Below are positions 31,431-43,407 of a stretch of DNA of 64,000 bases, piece by piece. The DNA is from Acanthopleura granulata (taxonomy: Eukaryota > Mollusca > Polyplacophora > Chitonida > Chitonidae), in contig JABBOT010000001.1 in the NCBI GenBank assembly GCA_016165875.1, positions 37,751,011-37,815,010 on the forward strand, read 5' to 3'. Under the pieces are notes generated by a model. The model was not told where the DNA came from, ran no database searches, and worked only from the letters and a program-made list of their open reading frames with translations. The position numbers and the translations under genes are program-made. The first letter of the stretch is position 1, and every line of letters begins with the position of its first letter.

Positions 31431-33242
31431 GTCTAGGGGAGGCTGGCTGGGCACGTCGGTCATTATATGAACAGGAAGGCTGTTGACGTTGAACTTGGTG
31501 GTGGAGGGCATTCACTTTTACCCTTTATCCCCTTAAAAGCTCATCGGTTTCTCTTACGGTGAGCAGCTGTTAAAACTGTGAGAAGCCATTACATTTTCTT
31601 CATCTACCATTCTCGTAAAAAAAAGGTTTTTCGGAGCAATCGTGTAGACCTGGTTACCGTTACCAGAGATAACGGTTATGATTTGCTCCACGTCTGGTAA
31701 TACAAGAGTCCGTCATGAAACAGTTTTCCGCACTTTTCTCAAGCCCTTTAATGGTATTGGATGGGAACCATTTCCTACCTTACATAAAACGGTTCTTAGC
31801 CATGGAAAACACATGTCATTTAGTCATAACTGTAACCTTGCTGTACTATAGAAGAGAACAAATGTGCATACCTCTTAGACCTTCACTTTTATGCAGGTTG
31901 CGTTTGCTGTTGAAACTTGGTACATGGTTTTATTGTGAAGAGTTACAGATTAAGTTCGTGTTTTGGGCAGTTCCGTCATTTTTTTTAGCAAATGATAACA
32001 GTTTAAGTACTGTTATGGACTCATTTGTTTCATGGACGTTTCTTTCAAAAGGGTTTGTCAAATGTCGCTTTATTATGACAAATTATAGGTTCATTTTTGT
32101 AAAAGTTATGTCCCGCTTGTTTTCTTGTGGATTGAGGCATAGATATTATTCTAAGGCTTCCAAGCAGAAGGGGACGGAAAAATTTCGAGAGCGATAATTC
32201 CAGAATACTTGACGAAATAAAACTTTGTGTTCTTGGCGTCTGCAGACCAGCGGCAAACGTCATTGTCCAAATCAGGGAGTGGAATAGACATTTTAAAGAC
32301 TTCATTAAGGGTCTTCGGGGCCTTTCAAGCTCTCCCCTGTCGCTATATGCGCCAAATTACTTTAGATGTATTGGAAATTCCGTGGGGAGAAAAAGGTCCA
32401 CGTATCTAACTTTTGATATCACATTGCAAAGAAGGTTTTTGCCGTTTTATTCTGCCAAAAGGTATTAAGTCCAATATTTTTTAAAGCAAATTCACACGGA
32501 AAGATAACCCTTTTCTACAGTAATACAAAACAGAAAGCTCAGTTCCTTTCCAGAACTTGAAATGTGATCTGGAATTGACTCACGGGTGACAATTGAAACG
32601 TATGGAAGCGGATATAAATGTTGGCTGTCGGTTATAGATCGCATCGTCTGTCGCCTATTCACCTGAGTGTAACGTAGCCTCAGTGTAATGCATAGTCTCT
32701 GAGAACACCTGCATAGAGGCGCCGTAATATTGTTTGTGAGGAGGATGGCTGGTGACAAGAAGAATTTCGATTGAAAAAGCAAACTTTTTGACACTTATGT
32801 CTGCGGACGTCCTCACGACAAAAGCCCAATCGGTTGGGACTTTTAAATTGACTATGAGCCCGTGTGTTTTAGTACAGTTTTACATTTCTAATTATGAGAA
32901 ATGAGCTGGTTTTAACGATTAAAATGTGTGCGTCATAAGTCGGAAAATTCGTTATTTACATGCTCAAGGTCGGTGGTTTAATTCAGGCTATCCAACTGTG
33001 CCCGTCCCTACCCCTGATCAATGAAATATCCCTGTGTAAATGTAGGCCTTCAAGAGAAATAACTCAATCAATTAGCCAATCAATCAATCAAAAAACAGTG
33101 TCGCCCTTCCTGTGCAAATCTGCTCCATATGTCCAGTCCGGGCTCTGGACAAGTGTATACCTTAATATGTTTTTATTGCTAAAATACATTTAATGTTTGG
33201 CGCTTATCATACCATTGTACGAGTGAACCATTCCTAGGAAAG
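31431..33242 (+). repeat. Array unit copy 2, segment shared with copy 1
   Basis: It is partly alignable to 15151-17814 (for example around 32300-32560) and absent from copy 3. The 160-codon ORF at 31715-32197 has no recognisable domain and no counterpart in copy 1, so it is not called. A short (CAAT)n tract lies near 33066-33090. Confidence 0.55.
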
Positions 33243-33425
33243 AAGAGGGGTCCGTGTCCCTTTGGTTAGCGTGCTAGTGCAGCACAGTGACCCATGAACC
33301 TTTCACCAATGCAGTCGCTGTGAGTTGAAGTTCTGCTCTGGCTGATTTCCTCCCGGGTTTTGCCGCTGACCTATAATTGAAATATTCTTATTCTAAAATA
33401 CAAATAAGATAAATGAATAAATAAA
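33243..33425 (+). repeat. SINE with tRNA-related head and A-rich tail, copy 2
   Basis: A pol III-type head 'ctttggttagcgtgctagtg', then 'accaatgcagtcgctgtgag' (B-box region), 'gctgatttcctcccgggttt', and a tail of AAATA-like repeats near 33400-33422. The matching decayed copy is at 17815-17925. It is the same broad family as the core fragments elsewhere in the window. Confidence 0.65.
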
Positions 33426-36345
33426 CTGTAAATGGATCTCGAGATAGAAATTTTTCTGTTTATGGAAGGCAAATAGAGCTTCATGGCTATTGTCTGTGAA
33501 GATTATACAGAGTGAGACACACTGCTCAACATTTAACGTTTCGTTAACGAGTATCGTCAAGAGGCTTACGCAGGTAAACTGTGTGGTAACACGGATTCAA
33601 TTTCATGTAACCACATGATGTGATGAACTCTGAACAGACGACCCAATAGTTGAGTCAATAATTTATCTTATTGCTTCGCCTCTAGGCAATGTGTACTGGC
33701 AAATCTTGTCCACCTCGTACCAGATAGGTTCTGTACCGAAAGAGCACACTGGTGTGCGTTTCCAAACATGGCTGTTGCAATACACGGTTCACATTATCCA
33801 ACAGGCTAAACTCTGTCCTTTCTTATCAAGTCTCAGGTTAAGGTTACGTCTGAGTTGTTGGAATTACAGGTCGTACCAGATATGTTCTGTACCGAAAGAG
33901 CACACTGGTGTGCGTTTCCAAACTACCTCCCACAGGATTCTTCTGTTTAGCTATACAAATACACTGACAGGGCATAACTCGTTGGTGGCCTATCAGCTTA
34001 TGCTTATGTATAAATGCAGCCCAGGGTGCACAAGATATACAAGATATAGCAGGATGTAATTTTTAAATTCAGAAAACTTCTATACAAATTCTGTTCGGCC
34101 ATTTTGTCGAATTGCCTTTGAATATAAATATCAAGCATATACATAATCAAATCTTGTAGTCAGAGAAATCGACGACGTGGACTTCTGGCCAAAGGGCCAA
34201 TCCCGTATGCTTCAATTGATTCCACTGAACAGGAAACTACATTAGTATAGTTATCACCACCTGCGCACTTGTTTTATCTAATAACGGTTACACTGAACTA
34301 CAAAATTCTGAGCACTCGGTGAATACAATTAAATCGTGCTCAAATTTTTCTCCAAAGTTTCGCGTTTTATGTAGTGTTGTCAAGATGATCATTTATGATC
34401 GTTGTATGTCTAGATACTGTCTGGTGCAACCAATTGCGATATTGCGATTATGTTACATGGCGTATTCTGTGTAGTAGTTGTCAAAATGATACCGCCAACA
34501 TGCGATATTGCTACATGGCGTATTCTGTTTTGGTGTTCATTGTGGTGAGATTATTCTCATGTTTTGCTGGTAAGAATTTCCAAGCCCTTAGAGATGTTGC
34601 CACTGATTCTTTACCCACAAATTCGTAAAAACTTATAAGAAAAAGCTTGAAAACCCAAGAACAAATAAAACCCACCATAGAAAAATTCTGTTGGATAAAG
34701 CTGTCTTTATGACTAAATTTATGCGCACATGTACTTATTATCTGCGTGATTCTTCATGAGGTCATGTAAAATGGAAAAAGAAGTCGGCAATATTAAATGT
34801 TCCATGAAACTGTAATATTTAGGGCATTATTGTCAGTCCTCCTTTCTGATGTATATAACAGATCCATGGAGCCTTGTGAGTAATTCTAGACCAATTCTAA
34901 ACAATTACAATTACCATCACTACATTTGTTTTACGTAATTTTGGGTTAGTCGTGGTTCTGGGGTGTTTAAGTGGCTGCTGTTGAAACATGTTAGAATAAA
35001 ACCCTAGAAATTAAGGTAAATTGACATGAGGCCGGATTGCATAGGTTAGGTGTTTGACAACTGTCACACTGTCGCCGCTGTTCTGCTCTTAGTCTCATTG
35101 ATAAATTAGCTTACATTATGGTTAGACTACTTTTCCGACGGACTTATAATTTGCTTTTTTTGTCTCAGTAATTTCTTCAAAGCTATGTGTGCGTGGCTGA
35201 AAGGATGTGTCCTAGATGTGACGCAGACGCGGGCTGTGCCCTTAACTCTATTTCTACCTGGAACAAATCTGTTTATTATGACCATCTAGTGTCTTGATTA
35301 AAACCAATAACCTACAGGGTGGATTAAGCCGCTTATGCGATGTAATTGTTCGGGAAGTATGGTCTTTGTAAGTAGTCCTGAGCGACCATTAGCCATTATG
35401 TCTGTAAATGTACAGAGGAAGGAGGCCTTCCCGCGACAAGCAATTTATTCAGGTGGGGAGTCATTGTAATGATATAGTTTGGGGAAAAGCTCAACGGAAA
35501 TAATCCGATAGTGCAATCCTCAGGTGACTGGCTTAGCACACCATTATGTGCTCCCCACGGGGAATGTAGTCCGGAAAACATGTGTCACCTTCAAAGTGGC
35601 GGACTAATTTAGTAAAGCTGAGTAAATCATTTAATTTAATCTATGCCTGATCACTTGGTGTAATAATCGCTCACAGTATATTTGTACAAATACATGTATA
35701 AACCTGGTGATTTCCATAGCCGACGATCATTACACACTCTATGTATATTTAAATTCATAGAGTTTTGGGACACTCTATACCACTTAATAATGTATTTTTC
35801 AAACATGCTCACGCATGTCGAATTCTGTCACGCTGAGGGTCTTTCATTCAAGACGCTTGCCATTTGATATAAAATCGGCTCCAGTACGAATTATAGTCTC
35901 TCTTGAAACGAAGTGGACTGAGGAGCACGTGTCTTTTGTAAGGCTGTGTAAGACGGGATTTGTTCATGACGGAAGTTTTGCCAATGAGACATTTTTGTAC
36001 AGTGATGAGTTTTTTCTTAAAATATTTGGACAGTAGATTAGATATCGAACAATATCGATTAGAATTATAACAAAATGAACACTCATAACATTTCGGCTAA
36101 GGGTACTCCAGGATACATGATATGTGTGCACATAATAAACGGATCGTTATTTTTACCTACACCGTGCCTTTTGCCAGAGAAATTTCAACGGGCAGAATAT
36201 TTGGTATAAAACTGATACATGTATATATATATTATATTCAATTGCTTTTCTTCTGAATACTGACTTAAAATCAAACGTTCTGTAGAGTCCTCTGGATGAC
36301 ACTGTGATGTTGACATTGTTGTCAACTTGAATGAAGAGTGGTGGC
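33426..36345 (+). repeat. Array unit copy 2, distal segment
   Basis: It is very similar to 49441-51507 in copy 3, for example the 'agtgttgtcaagatgatcat' block near 34374 and the 'catggcgtattctgttttgg' block near 34514. It contains 395 bp (35314-35708) and about 0.45 kb at its end (from 35896) that are missing at the copy 3/4 junction. Short ORFs such as 34395-34628 share a C-terminus with 50324-50575 but are otherwise frameshifted. I do not call a gene. Confidence 0.75.
33714..33925 (+). repeat. Direct repeat of about 50 bp, two members about 160 bp apart
   Basis: 'gttctgtaccgaaagagcac' followed by 'actggtgtgcgtttccaaac' occurs at about 33727-33766 and again at about 33885-33924. Each holds inverted arms GCACAC/GTGTGC. 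The pair recurs in copy 3 at about 49616-49655 and 49770-49809. Copy 1 has one decayed member near 18783. Confidence 0.75.
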
Positions 36346-38023
36346 GTGTTGGTATAGAGGAATGGTAACGTGGGTGTTCCAGATGATTTGATGTGTTAGA
36401 CAAACGACCTGTAACACAAGCCCTGGCACTGGTGCACCCACATGTCATTTGAGAAACTTTTGTTGAATCGATGATGGACAGCGAACACATCTTTGCTATG
36501 TCGTGATTGACCATAAATTTATTGCTCTAGTCAAGCCTCAAACGATGAAAAAACGCACAAAATTCGATCGGACTTGTCCTTTTGCTCGATCGTCTGTATC
36601 TGGTGAGCTACAATTTGGATTTGTCGACAGTCAAATGTCTGGTATTTGGTCAAGCCAGGACTACATAGTCCGGTTTCAAGACTTGGTAACCTATGAATAA
36701 GCCCTAAGTTTGCCCTGCTAATATAAAACTGATGTGTTTGCGACCAGACGATAAAAGAACGAAAGCTTTCCAGGGAAACAATTTGCAGGTTATTGGGTTA
36801 CTATATCCGTGCTGGTTCTGACATATGGTGAAATGGCCCGGTAGGACATCCACAAATAGTACATGCTGAATTGGCACTACTTACTCCAAACCGCGGTTCG
36901 GAGAGCAAACAGGGTAGGTGGTGTGTCAAACAATGTATAGCGCCACGAATGTCTTTTTACTGGTAGAACTCTGATTGCTGTTTGGTATTTCTGGTGTCAT
37001 TTCCGATGGATTTCTGTTTTTTTTTTGTAATTTTTTTTCGAAAAAAATTGAGGACAGAAATTAAAGTTTACATAGTTTTAATAACCACTGTTAACTGAAT
37101 TTCTTACAATCTTACGCCCCCTCCCCCCACTAATGGTTTTACATGACCTTCTCCATTCCTCAAACAACTATGATTACCCGGGGTGGGGTTGGAGGTTGGG
37201 GTCGGTTTGTACAACATTGTATTTAATAGGTCAATTCAAACGAAAGAAAAATAGTGCATCCAAGAAAATAGGCCGCTTTTCAAAGTCTATTTCTAAGACT
37301 CTACAGTATGCTAATGCCCAGCCCTATCTCCAATTGCGGCCTACCAGTTCTAATGAGTGCTCATAAGTAGGTTATTTTGTAAAGGCATAAAGGTTCCTAC
37401 AGCAGAAATAGCGTGTTGAAAATTTCACAGATGGCCGCCAACATGGCACAAGCCTAAGGTTACCATGATCTCCATGGCGCCGAGATCTAGGCGAAGTGCT
37501 CATAAATGATCCTCTCCATACAGTTAAAGGTTAGCATTATCTCTTGTCGATTTTAAACATCTCTGTCCTAAACTTGGAACACCACCCATCAAACTGATAA
37601 ATCACAAACTAGTCTTAGTTCTTTTCTGACTTTAGATCGACGTGGACGCTAAACAATTATGTGCTTCTTCTGTCTTTTTCCCAGTGGTCCTTTTTAAGAT
37701 TTATTATTTGGACCAAACTCCCTGGAGGCAGCTCTAACTCTGGAATTTATATCCACTAACTCCAGGTCATCACAACATAGGACGCACGCACTTTGATACC
37801 TGAGCAATACAGCACGGATCTGACTGCCACCCACAAACCAAACCATAATAACAAATGTTTATTTTTCAAATTTATGATTTATGCCATGTCCGAATATAAT
37901 GACCCCAGGTATGTTGGGAAGTAGGTACGCCAAGATTGTCCTAGTAATGGATGGTTTCTGTCAGAAGACGTCTAGTTCTTGACCAGTGACGTCTCAGTTT
38001 CAGCTTCATCACAGGCAAAATTC
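36346..38023 (+). repeat. Array unit copy 3, proximal segment
   Basis: It matches 89-1464 and then 10511-10900 of copy 1 in uninterrupted order. The join is at 37636-37650 ('agatcgacgtggacgctaaa'), which makes this the best empty site for the Polinton. No gene was seen; the ORF at 36503-36700 is not conserved in copy 1. Confidence 0.75.
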
Positions 38024-38037
38024 TTCTACCTAGCTGA

Positions 38038-38346
38038 TAGAGCTAGGACGCTCTGGGTTGAAACCTGGGTCGGGTCATACCAAAGACTTTAAAAAAATTT
38101 TATCTCCTGCTTCCTCGCTCGGCGCTCAGGAATAAGAGGATAGGGGGTGGGCTGGTCGGCCCGGTGTCAGTATAATGTGACTGGGTGAGTGGGCTTGTTG
38201 GGTGTCTTCGGCAAGTCGTCTCGGTGAGGCAGCACCAGATAAAAGATAATGTGGAAATCGGTCCAGCACCAAAGAGACATCACCTTCGTATAAGTGAAAT
38301 ATTCTTGAGTAGGGCGTTAAACAGTCAGCATTCATTCATTCATTCA
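38038..38346 (+). repeat. SINE insertion in copy 3 with target-site duplication
   Basis: A 309 bp insert flanked by a 14 bp direct repeat, 'ttctacctagctga', at 38024-38037 and 38347-38360. Copy 4 has the site once (about 51766-51779). The insert starts inside a tRNA-like head ('gagctaggacgctctgggtt', 'gaaacctgggtcgggtcata'), so it is 5' truncated. It continues through 'tcggcccggtgtcagtataa' and 'tgaggcagcaccagataaa', then 'tcgtataagtgaaatattct', and ends in an (ATTC)n tail. Confidence 0.88.
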
Positions 38347-38360
38347 TTCTACCTAGCTGA

Positions 38361-40633
38361 AGTCATTTCAGAGATATAAAGGTTTACCTTCAGGGTGTAC
38401 CGGGTAAAGATTTTGTGTACCACGTAATAAGGCGCCATGTAAAAAAATAAATAAATAACAAAATAACGAAATAAAGAAATAAATAACGAAATGAATAAAA
38501 TAAATAAAGAAATAAACAAATAATTACACTTGTATAGGTTTATAGAATGTGTCAAAAGAAAGTTGTTTGAGTTTACAAATAATTGGCACGGAAAAAATTT
38601 ATGTTAAAAGGGTTTAGGCGAAAGACTGACCATTTACACATAACTACTATGGATACATGAAATACATTACAGCCGATAAATGAACTCTCCTGAAATGGGA
38701 ACATAAGGAAACTTTTTGGGTAATACGTCATTAAAGCCAAAATGTTTCAAGTGCAAAGAGAACATAAAATATCATGGCGTTGGCAACACATATTAAGTTT
38801 GTATATTCAACGCAGAGAATCAAATTTAATCTCAAAAATGTCTTTAATAAAGCTGTTAAGTTTTCCAGCAATTGTAAAGCTCTGGTGCAGCTTTTTATGC
38901 TGGCACTTCCGCAGTATCTAATGGGTATCATGGACTCTCGGTCCAGTGTTCAATGTGTATTATTGTCGGGTGAACACTGCTAATGTATCACCTTTGTGAT
39001 AGTCCCGTGTCCAACTCTGAACCCTACTTATGGTGAATCTACTCATTAGCTATAACATGGGGAGACATATTTTTCCGATTCAGCCTTGAAAATAGCGCTG
39101 TTCCCGTGAGCTTCCATAGCACCATAGGCGTAGTATCGTATAATTACATACAGGGTTACATACAGTCATATGTACTGTCTGCTGAAAGATACATATTTTA
39201 TCAAAAACCGCAAATTAAGGTGAGTGAACGTTGAGAAATAGTGGACAAATGGCGACATAGAAATATGTAACGGCAACAAGTACTTAAGTGACCAACCTTT
39301 GTATACAGCTGCATACGAAAAGACGTATAATGGATAGCACATCATATATACAAAAATCGGATAGACTGGCGAGTCTCGTAATTTGGCTGACTGGAATTAT
39401 AAGTGAGAACATTGTTGGTGATTCTCTTTGGTGTGCATATATTCTTTCTGTAGTGAGCTCGCAGAGACAAGTCTGTCTGAGCACTGGTCAAGAGTATACA
39501 CATATAAAACCCTACATAACCAATGGTTCCGTGATCGAGTTCACAATGACGTCGAAGAAACGGTTGTCTCTCTGTTTGTTTGTGGTGTAATTCAAATAGC
39601 TGAAAACGTAAACGTGCATGTGCTTTTCCATAAAACATTTCATTTTCCTTGGTAAATCAAACCGTGGGGTAAAGTAGGTAATGGAACTTGCATTAGGCCA
39701 ATATCTTCACCGGTTACGTGTGGCTACCGCCAAATGTCGTCGCTGTTCTGCTATTACCTTTTATGTAATTGAAAAAATGTGAGAGAGTCTGGCAAATGCA
39801 TTGGAGTTCATGTATTGACCCCCCCCCTCCCTCGCTCCCACCTTTCGCAGATGTAGACTTCAAAAAAGCTCTCAGGTATGTGTAGTTTTTTTTTTGGTGG
39901 CCAAATTATGATTGATTCTGCGAGACGCGTATGTTGCGCCCTCACCGTTTGCTGATGATCTTTAATCTTTTTCAGCTACAGCGCTGAAATACAGTGGCAG
40001 TCGTCTAACTGCAGATAAACGCCGTCTTCCCAAGGGCCATATCCATTTCTCTCAAGTACAAGGAAGCTTAACCCCCGATTATAACATGAGAGGGAATTAA
40101 TAGTGTCCAAGTATAAGCACTCGCATTGAGCTAATCTCTCCGGAGATGCCCTTCGCATGTCACGACCATTTATTTCGAGGCTGCTAAAGTCGATGGATTA
40201 CACCTGGGCGTAAGAAAAGATTTTGATCCATAAAATAAGTCCGCTGAAAGTAAGGGTCGAGGTTAAGTCTGTACTCACTCGTCATCAGCAGTGTCCTGTT
40301 TTCCTGGCTAAGCAAATGTCGTGTTTCGAAATAATGAAATTACGGCTTTAGACTTGACGCAAATTGTTGTCTTTGGATAAAGGATGCATTCTGCTAACGC
40401 CTATGCTTTCGTACCTTCTGTTAATCCGGGAATTAGTAACAACTTAGCAAAAACAATGAAAACAGGGAAATGGGGATAATCCGCTTAACCCTGTTGAGGT
40501 AGGCGGTGAGTGAAATTCTGTCAGTAGTGAAAGAAATTCTGCCAGGAAATTGAGAGAACACTGTTCCTATTCCGACGCTTGACCAGAATGTATAAATAAG
40601 TCTTGTAACAATTACGTTCATAATAGTTTCAAC
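38361..40633 (+). repeat. Array unit copy 3, middle segment
   Basis: It is highly similar to 51780-54042 in copy 4. It includes an A-rich (AAATA/AAAGA)n tract at about 38438-38523 that is shorter in copy 4. ORFs at 38774-38983 and 39288-39590 look alike in copies 3 and 4 only because the DNA is so similar. Copy 1 and 2 counterparts are not open, so no gene is called. Confidence 0.75.
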
Positions 40634-40984
40634 ATGGCATCAGCAATGACAGATGTATCCTTTATTCGAGCTGCACGAGGTGGGCGAAAGCTCTTCCATG
40701 CCGGCTACTTGAATCGTGCAAACCGCCATCATTTACCTAAAGAATGGTGATGATGTACAATAACTGGGTGTTGGTCTGGCTTGACTACTGAGAATGACAC
40801 ATTAGTTCATGTGACCAGTACCCACAACCATCCTCCCAGCCATCCTCCCGATGCTGCTGCTCAGGATTTTAAGGCCAAAATACCCAAACGAGTCCGAGAT
40901 GTACTTACCCCTACGCAGCCTGTTTATACCGAAGAGATATGTATGCTAAGATCAGATGAGGCCGAAGTAGCCAAAGTCTTTTGA
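40634..40984 (+). pseudogene. FLYWCH zinc-finger/MULE-transposase-type remnant, copy 3
   Basis: From the ATG at 40634 the frame reads 'FIRAARGGRKLFHAGYLNR', then 'KEW', two TGA stops in a row, then 'CTITGCWSGLTTEND' and 'HVTSTHNHPPSH' in the same frame. The spacing of W, C, C, H and H is that of a FLYWCH zinc finger, a DNA-binding domain often found at the N-terminus of MULE-type transposases and their domesticated relatives. 'KIPKRVRDVLTPTQPVY' follows. The frame ends abruptly at 40984, where about 775 bp present in copy 4 has been deleted. It is non-functional. Confidence 0.7.
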
Positions 40985-41339
40985 GGAGGTATATAGAGAT
41001 CTAGGGTGTTTAGTATTGAGAAGTTTAACAATTTCAAGCTTTCAATCTGATCCTTGGAACAGATTAATATTTAAAACATTTCTCCATGATAACACCGATA
41101 GGTTTGTTGTAGACATATACGCTTGAGGGATTGCGATTCTAACCTCTATCTATCTATATTGTCAGTAAGGATTAGGTATCCAAATCAGGTGTTACGTGCA
41201 ATATCGTGTGTTGCTTGCAAATTAGCCTCAAGAATTTGTAGAGGGAATGTCTGGATATGTTCTCTCTATACATAACATTCAGCTGACGTTAGAATTCTCA
41301 GTTCTTTGCCTATCAGGACTTCCAGAAAGGTCACCGATA
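40985..41339 (+). repeat. Array unit copy 3, short spacer
   Basis: It aligns with 55150-55670 of copy 4 ('gaggaggtatatagagatct'), with further small gaps. No gene was seen. Confidence 0.6.
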
Positions 41340-42330
41340 TTTTTCATTTTCTTATTTTTTGATTGATGTAATTTCTTTTCCTTACGTAATTCTCTGTTAT
41401 CGGAGAAATTGGCAGAGTACAGGATGAGTCAAGTTATTTGGTGACAAGTCTTTTGTGATTGGTATAGACACAAGTTTCTTGATTCCAGTCTCTGTTATAT
41501 GATTTTGGCAAATCATCCCACAAGTTCGATCCAGCGGAACTGAAATTCGGCATGATATACGAGTAAATTTATCTATACCGAGACGCCTGGGTCTATAACC
41601 CGTGGTCAAGTTTCAGACGGCTGACATCTGAGTGACGTCCCACAAAACAACCGTTCCTGTTTTATTTTTTTTCTCTTGATATGAGGCATAATGACTGAAG
41701 TCATATACCAGTTGATGTTGTGCGCTTGTCATCTTTCTCATGATATCAACAAATTTCCCAAAAATGTGTCTTGTGGCAAAGAAGAAAACAAAACGGCACT
41801 GAAACCCTATACGTACCACGTAAAGGTACACACGGCTTTTACACACCACCATTAAGTCCTTTGCTGAAAGGGGTCGTTGGTAGCACTTAAACTATGGAAT
41901 TAATACCGGTCTACTTCCCTTTTTTCGCGTTGCGCTAATCCATCACATGAAGGTGTAGTAATATTTAAACGCGGTGTAAATTTCAGGAGGTGAAACAGGA
42001 ACCATGTATATTTATGTTAAAAGATATGGAAGTGTTTGATGTTCTATAATGATATCGTCGCTGTCCAGCGCTTCGCTGAGTTGGCTACATAGACGTATGT
42101 AAAACTATTAGTAACCTTTCCCGCGCCATGGTAAGTTGAACCTATTAAATTCGGATTGACAATGGCTCTCGTGTAATACCTGAGAGCTGTAGGCCAGCAC
42201 TTTGCCTACAAATCGCCAGGAATGAACAACGGGCCAAGTGGCTTTAGTCCAGGTTATGTTAGGCGGGAAAGGTTCCTTATTTGGTTCATTGCTTCAGTGG
42301 AAAGAGTATATTAGTCGTTTGACTGTCTTA
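41340..42330 (+). repeat. Internal direct-repeat segment, first member, copy 3
   Basis: It matches 55670-56704 closely and 24441-25240 more loosely ('tccagcggaactgaaattcg', 'tataccgagacgcctggg', 'cgtaccacgtaaaggtacac', 'aatgatatcgtcgctgtcca'). No gene was seen. Confidence 0.65.
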
Positions 42331-43197
42331 AGGATACTAGAATCCCACAGGGGTGAAATTTGGTCCCCCTTTTTTTTTCATTTCACTTTATTATTCTCCA
42401 TTCTCTTATCTTGGCTCTCGCTTAAAAATGAAAATCAAATTTGAATTGTAAATATCTGAATTTGACAAAAAGTAAAACATGTTGTCGCAAGCGGACCCAT
42501 GAACTAAAACAGCCTTAATCACCACACCGTTTTGCCATTGGGAGAGAGGTGTATAAATACGTCCTAGCAAGTTTTGCTCAGAAGTGTCAAGAAAAAACAC
42601 CAATATACGCTTTCATGTAGCATAATAAGTTCTAAAATTTAACATAAGTAGGTTGATATATCTATATTTTAACTGGAGGCGGGACAATTGTTGACTAAAT
42701 TAATTTGCAAACGAATTAATGACGAATTTTGTCACACATAATACTCCTCCAGACATTTTGGTCCTTTTCTCCCTATCGATTTTTGGGGGTGTTGTATTTT
42801 GAAATACTTTTATTTCTTACTTATTTTTCAACATAATTCTATAAAACTTAGCACACATGTGGCTAAATACTTACACTAAAGACGGTCCCATCATTTTTTG
42901 AAAGATATTAGTAAAAGAATGTCAAAGTCTCCAAAACTTTTGGAAAAATTTTTGAATTTTTAAACTTTAAATAATCACTTAGAACAAATTTAGATGAATA
43001 TTAAGAATCTTGGGGACAGTGTTTTTAGTTTAAGTAGTGAACTATCCACTTAAGAAAAAATTTGAAATTTTGAAAATTGGCGATAAAATAGCATTTTGAA
43101 AAACAGCTCCATTTTTTTCAAACTTTCTCTTTATTTTAGATTGATATTTAATTTTGAACGCTCTTTTGAAATCAGCAGTCGTTTAGCCCACAGAATG

Positions 43198-43254
<57 letters not shown>

Positions 43255-43261
43255 CTATATA

Positions 43262-43324
<63 letters not shown>

Positions 43325-43407
43325 GTATCGCCATATTTGAGCAGTATTTTGAGCTACACAAGGAAAAATGTGAAATTTTGCTCATGAGGGGTTATAGTAT
43401 CGGTAAA
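42331..43407. other. AT-rich segment of about 1.07 kb present in copies 3 and 4, absent from copy 2
   Basis: In copy 2 (25438-25452) the flanking bases are adjacent. Here they are separated by AT-rich DNA with many short A and T runs ('aaaatttttgaatttttaaa', 'aaatttgaaattttgaaaat') and a microsatellite near its right end. The copy 4 counterpart is 56705-57800. No terminal repeats or coding frame were found. It is either an unidentified insertion before the copy 3/4 duplication or a deletion in copy 2. Confidence 0.55.
43197..43327. repeat. Compound (TA)n(TC)n(TA)n microsatellite, expanded
   Basis: About 130 bp made of TA dinucleotides with occasional 'gta' breaks, about 22 TC units (43265-43308), then TA again. 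The homologous tract in copy 4 (57685-57720) has only about 36 bp of TA and no TC run. The Ile/Tyr and Arg/Glu-rich ORFs over it are low-complexity artefacts. Confidence 0.9.

Noticed and set aside
31715..32197. A 160-codon ORF on the + strand
   Set aside because: No motif, no counterpart in copy 1, and copy 3 lacks the region. Probably a chance ORF.
33066..33090. A possible CRISPR-like or regularly spaced repeat
   Set aside because: It is a short (CAAT)n tract without spacers, and the context is an animal genome.
38038..38100. A tRNA gene at the start of the copy 3 insert
   Set aside because: Only the 3' half of a tRNA-like head is present. The rest is a SINE body with a target duplication.
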